DNA of 64,000 nucleotides from an uncultured Flavobacteriaceae bacterium (GCA_947500385.1 CANMSA010000017.1:81053-145052), one strand, 5' to 3'. Positions 24,250-35,238 are shown, counted from the stretch's first letter. A program made the numbers and translations. Notes: a model not told the origin generated them from the letters alone.

Positions 24250-27200
24250 CTATCGAACAATGAGCTTACTGTTGAACGTACGGGTTGCAGATCGGTATTT
24301 GACAAGGTACATTCCTTTGGATAGTTTTCCTTCCAAGGGTACTGTAACGGCTCCGGAACGTTGAACCCCGAAATCTTTATTCATAACCCGTGCGCCCAAG
24401 ATTGTGTAAATAGATAATCGGAAACGTTCGTCCGAGGGAACGATGATATTCAAATCGGTATTCCCACCTACCGGGTTTGGGAATAGCTCCATTTTGATGA
24501 TATCCCCTGCGACGATATCAAGGGTCGTTTTCAAAGAAGTACTAACAGGTTCAAAAGCCCAGCGTGTCCAATCACCTGTATAGCTAGTAGGTCTAATTTC
24601 AACCCGTACATCGGTGGTGCTTTTTGGCCTGATATATTTGTCCGTGGCACGGTTCAACAAGTAAACAAAAGGGGCATCGTTGTTCACAGGAACATCCGTC
24701 CATTGTGTTCTGGATCCATCAAAACTGGTGGGTTTTTGTTCCAATCGATTGCCGTCATTGGTGCCTATAGGTCGTATATACTTCCCTGTCTGTACGTTTC
24801 TTAGGTAATAGAACCCAGAATCGGTCGGTATCATTTCCCATTTGAACCAATCAGAATTATCATTGGCCTGCACTTCTATTGCGGCATTGTCTTCGGCTGT
24901 AATGGGTCGTAAGTAACCACCAAGTCGTTTATTTCGGATAAAGAATTGGTTGGAGTTCATTTCCCCTTCTCCTACATTTCCGCTTAGATCTATAAAATCG
25001 GTTTCTACCCATACCGAAGATCCCGTAGTGTTGGTTGCCCTAATACGAAATTTATAACGCGCATCCGCAGTGAGTCCACCTCTTTCTATGGTTATGCTAT
25101 TGGCAACGGTGTTTCCTGCACCCCGCCATTGATCACCTTCCAGGAATTTCCCAAAGCTGAACTGCGTCTCATTGTTGGAATTGTCCGTCCAATTGAATCG
25201 TACCCTGTTATTGCTGATCAATTCTACGAAAAATGCGCAAGGAGGGTTGGGTATGCCATTGGAAGAAGTGGCATTACAATCGCCGTACATAACCGGACCA
25301 CCAGGGTTTCCACCATCACCTTCTACCGTTATGGCGCAGGTGGCCTGTTTGTTTCCTTCTTCCGTGGTCAGCGTAATGGTAGCAGACCCTTCGGCTATAG
25401 CCGTCACTAAACCATCAGAACTAACCGTCGCTACCGCTGTGTTGGAGGAGCTCCAACTTACATTCGTATTGGTAGCATTGGAAGGGATTACCTCGGCATT
25501 TAGTTCTCTAGTATCCCCAACCGCTAGGGCGGTACTCGACATGCAGCCAAGAATTTGAACTCCGGTAGGGAAAATATCGGTACCTACGGTTATCGTACAA
25601 TTACCCACTTTGTTCCCACTGACCGTAGTGACCGATATGGTAACGCTTCCTACCGCGATCGGGGTCACAACACCATCATTATCAACAGTTGCAATAGCCG
25701 TGTCCGAAGAACTCCAAGTAACCGCTTTATTGGTAGCGCTGGCCGGAACCACGTTCGCATCCAGATCTCTCGTGGATCCAATACCCAGTTCGGTACTCGA
25801 TTGGCACCCGATGATTTGGACAGCAGTAGGAATCACATCAACGGGCTCATTCCCCGATGGGCCTAGACTTCTTCTCCATGATCCATTACCGGCTGTGGAC
25901 ACATAAAGATATCTTGTCGCAGAACCATCTGAAACCACCTTGGCCGTGGTAAGTCCAGGATAGCGAAGGTCTTCCTGAAAATCGGTCCATACTACTTGTG
26001 CGTTCGCCGTGGTAGTGCCTGTTATAGTTCCCTGCAAAAGGGCGTATGCTTTTTGCAGTCGATGGTCATAATGTGACATGATTACCTTATCGTCGTAGCC
26101 TACTAGCCCTCCTTTGGTATCAAACTTATAAATATAGGGGTTATTGGGGCCTGTGGTGACATCATCATACCAATCACGTGAGATCAGGGCTCGGGTATCG
26201 GCACTTTTTAATACCGTTTTCCATGAATCGCCTTCATCGAGCGAAACTGCACCGACATAATTGGTGCCATCACCGGCCGAATCACCATCTTGAGTTCTTT
26301 CTCCGGCCCAAAAAAGGTATACTTGCCCATTGTTTTCCCAAGCATGTACTTCGGCATCAAAACCGTTTCCTTCCAACACATGTGTCCATGTCCAGTTATT
26401 GGTTTCATCGGCGCCATTTCCGGTTCTTTCCCCTTTCCAAACACCTCTGTCCTCTATGGGGCCACTGGTAGCCGCAAGATACACGATATCTTTGTTCGTG
26501 GGATGAGGGGCTATTTTTTTGACCGATTCGATTTCGTCTGCAGCGCCATTCGTGATTTTTTGCCAAAAACCGTCGCCACCGGCTTCAAAATCCGGATAGG
26601 ACACATCTAAATCCTGGCGGTACAACCCTCGGGTGCGCGAAAAAACAAACACCACGGATTTATCGGCTGGAGAAGCGGCAATATCACTAAACAATCCATT
26701 GGGCAAAGCGCCCTTAAAGGTATCGCCTCCCGCATAAAACTGCCATTGATCGGCCGTTGTTCGCGTATCCAACCTTTTGAGGTAGAGGTTGCCTACTTCT
26801 GCCTGTCCTCCAAAACCCCTGGTCATTTGTGCCAAAACCATTGGGGTCGTGACACCTTGATCATTCGTGAACTCAGCAATCTCCACTGCCTGTACATCTG
26901 AAAGAAATCCATTGGTTCGCATCCAGATATTCGACCAGGTCTGACCCCCATCCCAACTTTCCACTGCACCATTATCGGCGTGCCCGGTAATAATATAGTC
27001 TCCATAGGCATCTATGTCCCAGGTATAGGTGCTAGAAGTTCCCCTGGAACCGTAGGAAGGTACTTGGGCAAGGCCAAAATAACTAACCTGATCGGTATTG
27101 TTTGTAAAACTATAGCGATTGCTCCATGTATAGGTCGAACCATTTGGGGCGCCCCGGTACATGGTTTGGTTTTGTGTGGACCAAAGGGCTCGGTCCCAAC

Positions 27201-28305
27201 CACCGCTATTGGGCGTGTAGTGTGCCCATCTTGCATTTGGTTTGCCCACATCCCATCCATCCAAAATATCCTGATCGGTCCAAGCCTGGTTCCAAGAAAA
27301 ACTGGCAGGTGAGGCACTGTTGTAATTTGCGTTCCAAGAAACAGTGGCTTCAAAAAGACCAAGTCGATTCGTATCTACCGGCAATATAAGTTTATGGCTG
27401 TTTCCGGTTGATCTGGGGTCAACATCCGGTTGCCAATAACTATCTACGACAAGGGTACCGGTGATATCTTGCCAATTAATGTTGGAAGTTCTTGTCGCAT
27501 ATACCCTTGCAAGAATATCGGTGCCCTTGTCTTTTTGACTATTGATGGCATCATCGGTCATGTATACTGCATAGAGTACATTGCCATCGGGGCTTAACAC
27601 CGCCCCTCTGTTTCTTGTTGTATTCGCAGGCGGTGCAATAAGTTCCCAGTTGTTCCCGGCATTGGTACTTTTAAAGATACCTTCTGAAGAACCCACATAA
27701 ACATTGTTGCCATTGGTCTTGTCGAATGATATGGAGAGAACGTTTCTGTCATTGGTATTCGGGTCACCCCCAACTTCTATGGTTGTCCATGAGTTTCCGC
27801 CATTTGCGGTACGGTATAAGGTTACAGGTCCGCTTCTGCTGCCGCCGTAGGCGGTAATAAAACGATCAAAGTAATCATCGCGCCATCCAATTCCTGCCAA
27901 CACAATGTTGGGGTTGGTAGGGCTTACGGTGATTGCCCCGATAGAATTCCCCTGACTTTCCTTGATCAACTCAAAGGTGTTGCCCCTATCGGTCGAGTAT
28001 TCCAGGCCAAAGGTATTCCCTACGTACATTCGATTGCGAATACCCGTATTGTTACTTTCAGGAATAGCAACGGCATATACCCTGTTTTGATGAAGATCTC
28101 CTATTCCGGTCCACGTAATGCCATCATTGGTACTTTCAAAGATGCCATCGACATCGGAAGCAAGGATTAGTCTGCCGTCTTGGTTGGGGTCGAACACCAC
28201 ATCTTGCGTTTGTCCGCCCGCACCGGGGTTGATTTCTTCCCATTGTGCGTTGGCTTGAACAATGAAAAGACTTAGAATTAAAATGAATAAGGTATTTTTT
28301 CTCAT
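24250..28305 (-). CDS. Secreted Asp-box beta-propeller protein with Ig-like, FN3 and beta-trefoil domains, T9SS type A
   Basis: 1351 residues with a signal peptide ('LSLFIVQANAQ'). Residues ~21-860 carry recurring Asp-box/BNR motifs ('STNDGITWTG', 'TANGGNSWTT', 'STNAGNNWEL', 'SWDGGQTWSN'), indicating a double beta-propeller as in GH74/sortilin-type proteins. Two Big_2-like Ig domains follow ('VTWSSSDTAIATVDNDG', 'VSWSSSNTAVATVSSDG'), then an FN3 domain ('VRFNWTDNSNNETQF') and a three-lobed beta-trefoil with repeated 'YIRP'/'YLRP' motifs. The C-terminus ('LFPNPVGG' to 'FNSKLIVR') is a T9SS type A sorting domain. A surface glycan-active or glycan-binding role is likely. GH74 activity is possible, but the catalytic Asp pair could not be assigned. 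Confidence 0.85.
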   Translation of the reverse strand: MRKNTLFILILSLFIVQANAQWEEINPGAGGQTQDVVFDPNQDGRLILASDVDGIFESTNDGITWTGIGDLHQNRVYAVAIPESNNTGIRNRMYVGNTFGLEYSTDRGNTFELIKESQGNSIGAITVSPTNPNIVLAGIGWRDDYFDRFITAYGGSRSGPVTLYRTANGGNSWTTIEVGGDPNTNDRNVLSISFDKTNGNNVYVGSSEGIFKSTNAGNNWELIAPPANTTRNRGAVLSPDGNVLYAVYMTDDAINSQKDKGTDILARVYATRTSNINWQDITGTLVVDSYWQPDVDPRSTGNSHKLILPVDTNRLGLFEATVSWNANYNSASPASFSWNQAWTDQDILDGWDVGKPNARWAHYTPNSGGWDRALWSTQNQTMYRGAPNGSTYTWSNRYSFTNNTDQVSYFGLAQVPSYGSRGTSSTYTWDIDAYGDYIITGHADNGAVESWDGGQTWSNIWMRTNGFLSDVQAVEIAEFTNDQGVTTPMVLAQMTRGFGGQAEVGNLYLKRLDTRTTADQWQFYAGGDTFKGALPNGLFSDIAASPADKSVVFVFSRTRGLYRQDLDVSYPDFEAGGDGFWQKITNGAADEIESVKKIAPHPTNKDIVYLAATSGPIEDRGVWKGERTGNGADETNNWTWTHVLEGNGFDAEVHAWENNGQVYLFWAGERTQDGDSAGDGTNYVGAVSLDEGDSWKTVLKSADTRALISRDWYDDVTTGPNNPYIYKFDTKGGLVGYDDKVIMSHYDHRLQKAYALLQGTITGTTTANAQVVWTDFQEDLRYPGLTTAKVVSDGSATRYLYVSTAGNGSWRRSLGPSGNEPVDVIPTAVQIIGCQSSTELGIGSTRDLDANVVPASATNKAVTWSSSDTAIATVDNDGVVTPIAVGSVTISVTTVSGNKVGNCTITVGTDIFPTGVQILGCMSSTALAVGDTRELNAEVIPSNATNTNVSWSSSNTAVATVSSDGLVTAIAEGSATITLTTEEGNKQATCAITVEGDGGNPGGPVMYGDCNATSSNGIPNPPCAFFVELISNNRVRFNWTDNSNNETQFSFGKFLEGDQWRGAGNTVANSITIERGGLTADARYKFRIRATNTTGSSVWVETDFIDLSGNVGEGEMNSNQFFIRNKRLGGYLRPITAEDNAAIEVQANDNSDWFKWEMIPTDSGFYYLRNVQTGKYIRPIGTNDGNRLEQKPTSFDGSRTQWTDVPVNNDAPFVYLLNRATDKYIRPKSTTDVRVEIRPTSYTGDWTRWAFEPVSTSLKTTLDIVAGDIIKMELFPNPVGGNTDLNIIVPSDERFRLSIYTILGARVMNKDFGVQRSGAVTVPLEGKLSKGMYLVKYRSATRTFNSKLIVR

Positions 28306-28956
28306 AGCTTGTCGCTTAAAATTATTGGTTGAACAAGTCTAAAAAGAAAGTGTTCTTTTGCATTGTGATTTTGAAAAATGACAGTTGATTTAGCAATTTA
28401 AAAAACATAAAACATTGATAGTTAATTACTTATGTTTTTTAGATTATTTCGATTCCCTAGGGGGAAGCTGTGTACTTTTTAGGTAATTGATAATAGAAAT
28501 AGGTAAAATTTATCTACTCTTCATAATTTTAAATATTATTTTGAGAAATTGATTTTTTACACCTTCTCAAGAGCCATTTACTTCGGAAAAATGAAGAAGT
28601 CTACTATTGGTATGGTTCAATTACGGAATGCCAGTGCAAGAATTAGGATCATTCGCTGCGAAACGAGTTCGTATTTGAATGTTTTTTACCATGCTGTTAC
28701 CGGCTTTTTATATACTTCGTTTTTATAATTTGACAGCCTATTAAGACCGTAATTTCCGAAGTTTATCTGGTATGAAAATCAACTGAAAACTGAACAATGC
28801 GTTTAAAATGGCCCGATGAAAACAGGCATACAAGGCATATGCCTATCATTGGCTTTTGTGTCAAAGTTCGTTAAGTGAGGTACATTGAACGTTGTCGGTA
28901 ATTTGGCAGGAAGTGTACCATCTATTTCTTGAACAGAATTTAATCAAAGGAACGAT
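28306..28956. other. 651-bp divergent intergenic region
   Basis: It separates the minus-strand propeller gene from the plus-strand AraC regulator and must hold both promoters. It is AT-rich. I found no recognisable RNA, repeat or clear -33/-7 pair. Confidence 0.4.
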
Positions 28957-30045
28957 ATGGAAATGGGATTGTTTATATGGGGATTCGTGCAGTGTTTTAT
29001 GGTCGCGATACTAGTACCCATTGTAAAGAAAAACGTAAACAATTATCTGCTTTCATTGGTTTTTATCTTTACCGGGTTTAACATCCTTTTTCAATATTTA
29101 TTGCGCTTTTCAAGCCTGAGTTATGAGGTTCCGGAATTACTTATTTTACCCGACTCTCTTGATATGTTGTTACCTCCATTGGTACTTATATATATTCAGA
29201 ACATTCTCGGAAGTGATTTTAAGTTTATAAAATTGCGTTATTTTGTTCCCCCTTTGTTATGGATATCTGCCATGACAGGGTATATCATTTTTAACGACAA
29301 CTTCAATTTTCGTTCGTACATAGGCACTTCCTTGCATGCATTTAATCTTTCAATAATATTTTCGTGGAAGTGTGCTATGCTATATACCGGATATACCTTT
29401 GTTCGTCACAGAATCAATTTTTTATCCAAAAAACAAAAAGTGCTTTTGCCCTGGCCCAAAATTCTTATTCTTTTTTTGGGGATTCTATCCTACATAGCCT
29501 TGGTGAATGTGCTAAATATGTTGCTAAAGGATCCGGCATATCTATCGGAATCTACTAGGGCGACAATGCGTACGTTGGTGAACTTGAACTATGTGGTTTT
29601 TACCTGTTCCATTGTACTTATCACTATTTTCTTTGCATTCAAGTACCCCAAAATATTGATACATCCTATAGTGAAACAAATGAATGAATCGGATGTGCAA
29701 GAGGTGGAAGAAAATATAAAAACGCTCAATGCGCTTATTCATGAGCAAAAAATTTACTTGGATACGGAACTCAATGAGAGAAAATTAGCGGAAGCTTTGG
29801 GGGTTCCCAAGCATGTTCTTTCCAAAATCCTCAATGCGCATATGGGGCAGTCTTTTAGGGAATTTATCAATCATTACCGGGTAAAAGAAGCAAAGCGATT
29901 GTTGTTGGACAAGGATAAAAGTGATTTGACGGCCTTTGCCGTGGCCATCGATAGTGGGTTTAGCTCGGAATCTGTGTTTTACGTCAATTTCAAAAAAAAT
30001 ACCGGGTATACCCCTATGCAGTTTAAAAAAAACATGTTGCATTAG
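28957..30045 (+). CDS. Membrane-anchored AraC-family regulator
   Basis: 362 residues. The first ~230 contain about seven hydrophobic helices, and the C-terminal ~110 form an AraC/XylS DNA-binding domain ('LAEALGVPKHVLSKILN', 'FREFINHYRVKEAKRLLL', 'GFSSESVFYVNFKKNTGYTP'). This architecture is common in flavobacteria and couples a membrane sensor to transcription. It is flanked by the propeller gene and the sulfatase end of the PUL. Target genes are not evident. Confidence 0.85.
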   Translation: MEMGLFIWGFVQCFMVAILVPIVKKNVNNYLLSLVFIFTGFNILFQYLLRFSSLSYEVPELLILPDSLDMLLPPLVLIYIQNILGSDFKFIKLRYFVPPLLWISAMTGYIIFNDNFNFRSYIGTSLHAFNLSIIFSWKCAMLYTGYTFVRHRINFLSKKQKVLLPWPKILILFLGILSYIALVNVLNMLLKDPAYLSESTRATMRTLVNLNYVVFTCSIVLITIFFAFKYPKILIHPIVKQMNESDVQEVEENIKTLNALIHEQKIYLDTELNERKLAEALGVPKHVLSKILNAHMGQSFREFINHYRVKEAKRLLLDKDKSDLTAFAVAIDSGFSSESVFYVNFKKNTGYTPMQFKKNMLH

Positions 30046-30112
30046 GTGGCACTTGTGGTACGAAATCCATCGGAATATATACTTCGTGCTTATTCGGTGT
30101 CCGGTAAGATGT

Positions 30113-31822
30113 TTACCTCTTAAAAATGGTTTCGGCCGATTCTTTATATCCATATCGTACGGCCTTGGCAATGAAGGGTTTGTTTTCGTACTCAAAAGGT
30201 GCTTTGTAGATTTCCCATCGATCCGTATTCTTTACTTTGTAGGCGATACTTGCGCCAATGGTCGCGCATGACAGTTTTATCTTGTTTCCCTGTTGTTCTA
30301 CACGTACTTTCTGGGTTATAGGTTGTTTTCCACCGGGCCATGCTTTTTCTGCCTGGTCCTTTTCTTCGAGTTGATAGAGGTCGTCAATGTCCTCCATCCA
30401 AAGCCTAAGATCTTTCTGCATTTTAAAAATTTGTTGGGCATAGGCGGAATCTTGGGCCAGGTTATGTATTTCGAATGGGTCTTTTTTTAAATCGTACAAT
30501 TCTATTTCTGGCTTAGAAGGGGCCAACCAGGCGGCTTCTTCGGGTGTTAACATTCCATTGCCGTTTCGTCTGAGTATATCTTTTACCAATGGCATCTGCT
30601 CCAGGAAGTCTTGCTGTTGCTGATAAGGCATCTCGGGCATAAAATTCTTGATCAAACGGTAACGATCGCTACGTATGGCCCGCCGAATATCGTACCTATT
30701 ATCAATACGGTCTCGAGCGCCATACACATAGGTTCGGGGTTTTTCTTGTAAATCGCTTAGAATGCTTTGGCCTTGTATCCATTCTGGAATATGGACACCT
30801 GCCATTTCCAAGACCGTAGGTGGCAGGTCTAGGTAACTGTAAAGATGCTGATCTCTACCCGTTTGTTTAAAACCTTTAGGTAGGTATTGATCGGGTATAT
30901 AAATGACCAATGGAACTTTGGTTCCGGAGTCGTACAGCCATCTTTTACCTCTAGGAAGGCAGTCCCCATGATCGCTCAAGAAAAATAATATGGTGCTGTC
31001 TGCCAAGCCGTCCGATTCTAAATCGGCCAATACCTTGGCGATTTGCTGATCCATTCGCATGGTATTGTAATACAATCGAACGATGTGTTCACGGGTCAAG
31101 TCGGTGTCGGGTAGGTAAGGGGGCACCTGCACATCTTTTAGGGAAATAATTCTGTTTAAACTGTCTAATGGTGGTCTGCTCACCACATCGGTCGCCAATT
31201 TCGAGGTATCGATATTGAACTCTTGAAAAAAACGTTGCTTGGTACTATCTGGCCAGATGTTTATTTCGTGTGTTATCTCGTAGGTATTGTAGATGAAAAA
31301 TGGTTTATCGCTGTGGGCTTTTGACCTTTGCCGCCAATGCGGATTTTCAGAAACACTGTCCCATATTGTAAATGGCGCTCCAAATTGATAGTCTAGTTTT
31401 CGATAGCTCGCGGTCCAATACCCGGCGGTTCTCAACAATTCGGGAAACGCTTTGATGGTAGGCGGGGGCACGGCATTGTATTTCGGTACTCCCGGTAAAT
31501 CAATTACGCCGCTGCGTTGTCGCATATGCTGTGTACCGATAGATGAAGGGTAACAACCCGTGATCATCGATGATCTGCTAGGCGCGCAAACGCCGGAAAC
31601 GGTAAAGGCATTTTCATAAACGATACCCTTTTCCGCAATTGAATTAATGGCGGGGGTATGCGCCAGTGTGTCGCCATAAAACGAGAACCTCGGGCTTAAA
31701 TCTTCAGCAACGAACCATATAATATTGGGAGGGGGCAGTGTTTCCTCTTGTTTTTTTTCGGCCGTTCGGCAACCGTAAAGAACGAATAACAAAAAAATCA
31801 GGACTATTTTTGCAGGATGCAT
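30113..31822 (-). CDS. Sulfatase (S1 family), lipoprotein
   Basis: 569 residues with lipobox 'FVLYGC' (Cys18). The formylglycine signature C-x-P-S-R is at 79-83 ('VCAPSRSSMITG'), so Cys79 would be oxidised by an FGE/anSME not in this window. Other sulfatase features: 'IIWFVAEDLSP', 'FFLSDHGD' metal-site segment and 'KVPLVIYIP'. The closest kind by motif is the S1 N-sulfoglucosamine/iduronate group, but the substrate is not predictable. It lies 7 bp after the GH-A-type hydrolase and is surely co-transcribed with it, which suggests the PUL glycan is sulfated. Confidence 0.9.
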   Translation of the reverse strand: MHPAKIVLIFLLFVLYGCRTAEKKQEETLPPPNIIWFVAEDLSPRFSFYGDTLAHTPAINSIAEKGIVYENAFTVSGVCAPSRSSMITGCYPSSIGTQHMRQRSGVIDLPGVPKYNAVPPPTIKAFPELLRTAGYWTASYRKLDYQFGAPFTIWDSVSENPHWRQRSKAHSDKPFFIYNTYEITHEINIWPDSTKQRFFQEFNIDTSKLATDVVSRPPLDSLNRIISLKDVQVPPYLPDTDLTREHIVRLYYNTMRMDQQIAKVLADLESDGLADSTILFFLSDHGDCLPRGKRWLYDSGTKVPLVIYIPDQYLPKGFKQTGRDQHLYSYLDLPPTVLEMAGVHIPEWIQGQSILSDLQEKPRTYVYGARDRIDNRYDIRRAIRSDRYRLIKNFMPEMPYQQQQDFLEQMPLVKDILRRNGNGMLTPEEAAWLAPSKPEIELYDLKKDPFEIHNLAQDSAYAQQIFKMQKDLRLWMEDIDDLYQLEEKDQAEKAWPGGKQPITQKVRVEQQGNKIKLSCATIGASIAYKVKNTDRWEIYKAPFEYENKPFIAKAVRYGYKESAETIFKR

Positions 31823-31829
31823 ATGCTTC

Positions 31830-33392
31830 TTAATTTAGTAAGGTAAAGGAGAAGGGTGCCAAGACCAAACTCGTTTCAAAAGGTTGCGAACTAACGGCTA
31901 GATCTTGAAATCCTTTCGTGATATAGGCTTCTGCCGGGGCAGAAAATTGCTTCGTTGTTTTGAAGCTTCCAATTTCTGACAAGTCGAGCAAGATAGCCTC
32001 GCGGGAATAATTGACCAAGAGGAGCCTGCGGCGCGAATCGGAAGAAAACAACCACCCGCTAACCATGTTTACTTTGTTTCCCCTATCGTCCGATAGCATA
32101 TGGTTATAGGAAAAAGATAATTGAGTGGCTTTGTTCATCCCCTTACTACCCTTGGCATACAATACCGTAGGAATCCCTTGGGATGAAAGTTGCCATGGTA
32201 CGGCACGTACATTTTTCCATAAGATATGGTCCATTTGGTCCGTTGCCGAAAAAACCTGGGGAAACAGATCACCGATTGCATTGTGAATATTGGTGAGTTG
32301 AATGGGCCCCTTGAGAAATTCATCGTAATACTTCGCGGTGTAGAAGGCATTGGCCCAGGTGCCCCGCAAAGCACTTTGATCATCCCGCATGTTGAATTCA
32401 GTGGCCCAAATAGCCATGCCTTTGGGAACCTTCATTTTACGATAGGTCAGGGCAGCACTCTTTGCCGTTTGCAGAAAGTTGGCGTAGGCAGCGTCCTTTT
32501 TTAGGAGCTGCACTTCCCAAAGCTGTTTTTCTATTGGGTCATTGCTGCTGATTTTTCGAGTTACGGTAGCCAAATCTGCGATTCCTTCGCTGCCTGCCGA
32601 GACATTCTTTTTTTCCATTCGACCGTCAATACCGGCCGGACTGTATTTATGAAATGTAACGGCATCTGCATTGCCACAATGCTTTAATGCTCGGGTCGTC
32701 CAATCGGTATGTCTTAGGTCTCGTTCCAAATAAGAACCAATAATCGCATATTTGGCATCGGGAAAATGATGTTTTAATGAATCGATCCATATTTTGCAGG
32801 TCTTACCATAGTCCTCGGGAGTAGGATAGACCGAAGCCTCGTAGGGGAGATTGAAATAGAGCTCATTGCCAAGTTCGATATAGTGAATCGGCATGCCCAG
32901 TTTTTCTGCTTTCAATAAGTTTCGAACGGAATGATCCAACCCTTTGCTTACCATATTCAACATAAATATGGGGGTAAAGCCTAATTTCTTTTGGCCTTTG
33001 GCGAAGTTCTCAAGGGTATACTTTTTGTCGCTTGTAGTAAGTTTGTTCGCTACCACCCAGTCGATCATAAGGCTATCCGGAACCTCGGTATCCAACCAAC
33101 CGGTATCCCAATCCCAATAATTACCTAAAGTTCCTGCCGGGTATCTAAAGTTGGCAACTTCTAACCGGGTCATGGCATCGACCAAGCTATCGTTGTTCCA
33201 TGGGGCGGTAAATTGCGTAAGATTGCCATTGACCCCTATCATGTCAGGGTAAATTTCCCTTTCAGCGGCTGTAAAGACTTTTACCGCATTTTCCTTACAA
33301 GAACACAAAAAAAGCAGGGGTGCTATTGGAATAAGGAACCACCAATTTTTAAATCCATTTTTGTGCATATCCGGTCTTGAGAAATGAACCAC
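31830..33392 (-). CDS. GH-A clan-like glycoside hydrolase, lipoprotein
   Basis: 520 residues. The likely start is Met9, giving a lipoprotein signal with Cys32 ('LLFLCSC'). A TIM-barrel pattern with 'HYIELGNELYF' (acid/base Glu177) and 'WATEFNMRD' (nucleophile Glu332) fits clan GH-A, near GH39/GH51/GH30-type enzymes, with a beta-sandwich tail. I cannot name the GH family. Its genes on either side (GH32, sulfatase) imply a role in trimming the same glycan. The 253-bp gap upstream may carry its own promoter. Confidence 0.75.
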   Translation of the reverse strand: MVHFSRPDMHKNGFKNWWFLIPIAPLLFLCSCKENAVKVFTAAEREIYPDMIGVNGNLTQFTAPWNNDSLVDAMTRLEVANFRYPAGTLGNYWDWDTGWLDTEVPDSLMIDWVVANKLTTSDKKYTLENFAKGQKKLGFTPIFMLNMVSKGLDHSVRNLLKAEKLGMPIHYIELGNELYFNLPYEASVYPTPEDYGKTCKIWIDSLKHHFPDAKYAIIGSYLERDLRHTDWTTRALKHCGNADAVTFHKYSPAGIDGRMEKKNVSAGSEGIADLATVTRKISSNDPIEKQLWEVQLLKKDAAYANFLQTAKSAALTYRKMKVPKGMAIWATEFNMRDDQSALRGTWANAFYTAKYYDEFLKGPIQLTNIHNAIGDLFPQVFSATDQMDHILWKNVRAVPWQLSSQGIPTVLYAKGSKGMNKATQLSFSYNHMLSDDRGNKVNMVSGWLFSSDSRRRLLLVNYSREAILLDLSEIGSFKTTKQFSAPAEAYITKGFQDLAVSSQPFETSLVLAPFSFTLLN

Positions 33393-33645
33393 GGTTTTCT
33401 AAGAACCCCACGTATGTAGCATTCATAGTCTGAAAATTAAAAGTATGATTTTAAAAGGGTAAAGAGGCGTTTTGAAAAGGTGATGAACTGCCATTTTTAA
33501 AAAACGGAGTAAAAAGCAAATCGGTTTAATGTAATGGTGAATATAGTTACCATGGGCGTTTCTTTCGATGGCGTGCGATGGCAAATATTGGCTTGACAAT
33601 CCGGAAGTTTTGCTTGGTACGTTGGGAACGATATAGAAATATAAT

Positions 33646-35238
33646 TTATTTCAAGACAATTTCATAGACATCAAGACTACTCAGGACTAAATCATGCTCT
33701 TCTGAAGTGATGGTTAACCTCTCAAAAGGCTTCATAGGAAAAAAGATTTCTGTCAAGACCGTTTCGCCTGCATCGTAGAAGCTTTCTATGGAAGTTTTAT
33801 CGAGAATTATGGTTCCAGATAAGGTGTTCTTGTCCGATTTTCGTGTGGCAGTGGTTATTTTATCCGCATATTTTTTGGAGAAATTATGGTTGATCAATTT
33901 TTTTCGATCTACAAAGAAGGCCTTTTTGAAGTCATCATAACCAAAAGACAGGGTATCCCCTTCGTTGTTGGATAAAATAAACCTCAGTAATTTGTTTTCC
34001 CTCTTATCAATGGTGAAATCAATTTTAGCTCGGGCAAGGGTGTTTACATCCAAACTCCAATGTTGGTTTTTTTCGATTTTGATTCGGTCATAGGAATGCC
34101 TCAGTTTCGTTTGGGCAGCAAGTTCCCTTATGGGCTTAGACAGGATTTGGTATCCGTTTTCATTTTTTACCAATGCCAATTCCCGAGGAATTGTCATCGT
34201 ACTTCGCCATCCTTGAGTTGGCACTACTTTGGCATAATCCCAGTTCGACATCCAGCCAATGAAGAGTTTTCTCCCATCGGATGAGGGGATATTGGACCAG
34301 GTAACCCCGGCATAGTTATCCCTACCGTAATCAATCCATAAGGCTTCTTCCTTTGTCAAGGAATTACTGAAAATGGAATCAAGTTTAAACGTCTTTCCAT
34401 CAAAATCACCCACGAAATATTGTGTTCCCGAACCGCCGTTGGGAGCCCCTTCGTTTAAACTTTGCAACAGGACCCATTTTTTTTCTCCTATCCCTTTTAC
34501 CGTCATGGGAAAAAAGTCGGGGCATTCCCAGATTCCACCATGGGCACCAACGCCCTTTCCAAACTCTGATAGAAATTTCCACTCTTTTAAATTGTTTGAT
34601 TCAAAAAACAAGGTCTTATCATATGCGGACAGCACCATGAGCCACTTCTTGTATTCCGTACTCCAAAACATTTTGGGATCCCTGAAATCTCGAAGACCAG
34701 GATTGGCTATTACGGGGTTTTGCGAATATTTGGTCCAGGTATTTCCGTTATCCAACGAATATGCCAAACCCTGCGTCTGGTAATACAGAGTTTGCTCTTT
34801 TTCTCCCTTGGGATCGTGATAGGTGAACATAGCTACTATCGGTATTCGGCCATTTTCTCCAAAGCCCGATGTATTGGCCGAATCTACCACCGCGCTTCCC
34901 GAAAAAATATAGCCTTTTTCGTCGGGGTAGAGGGCAATCGGTTTTTCTGTCCACTTAATTAAGTCATCACTGACCGCATGTCCCCAATGCATGGGACCCC
35001 AAACATTTTTATCGGGATAATGTTGAAAAAAAAGATGATACAGGCCCTCATGGTAAAACATCCCATTAGGGTCGTTCATCCAGTTTTTTTGAGGGGTAAA
35101 ATGAAAATTGGGCCGATACAGCAGTTCCTCTTGGTTTGAAGTTGGATGGTCTTTCGCTGCGTTGTCAGAAACATTTTTACAGCCAAGGAAAATAAGTAAA
35201 AGCACTAGTTGGAGAATTTTCTTTGCCATTGAATTCAT
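33646..35238 (-). CDS. GH32 fructan hydrolase (levanase/inulinase type), lipoprotein
   Basis: 530 residues; Met4 is the better start, with lipobox 'IFLGC' (Cys20). The GH32 hallmarks are complete: 'NWMNDPNG' (nucleophile Asp56), 'FRDP' (186-188, transition-state Asp187) and 'WECPD' (acid/base Glu238), then a C-terminal beta-sandwich. It hydrolyses beta-fructosyl linkages; endo/exo and levan/inulin preference cannot be read from sequence. As a lipoprotein it probably acts at the outer membrane or in the periplasm. It is the strongest evidence that the locus targets fructose-containing glycans. Confidence 0.92.
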   Translation of the reverse strand: MNSMAKKILQLVLLLIFLGCKNVSDNAAKDHPTSNQEELLYRPNFHFTPQKNWMNDPNGMFYHEGLYHLFFQHYPDKNVWGPMHWGHAVSDDLIKWTEKPIALYPDEKGYIFSGSAVVDSANTSGFGENGRIPIVAMFTYHDPKGEKEQTLYYQTQGLAYSLDNGNTWTKYSQNPVIANPGLRDFRDPKMFWSTEYKKWLMVLSAYDKTLFFESNNLKEWKFLSEFGKGVGAHGGIWECPDFFPMTVKGIGEKKWVLLQSLNEGAPNGGSGTQYFVGDFDGKTFKLDSIFSNSLTKEEALWIDYGRDNYAGVTWSNIPSSDGRKLFIGWMSNWDYAKVVPTQGWRSTMTIPRELALVKNENGYQILSKPIRELAAQTKLRHSYDRIKIEKNQHWSLDVNTLARAKIDFTIDKRENKLLRFILSNNEGDTLSFGYDDFKKAFFVDRKKLINHNFSKKYADKITTATRKSDKNTLSGTIILDKTSIESFYDAGETVLTEIFFPMKPFERLTITSEEHDLVLSSLDVYEIVLK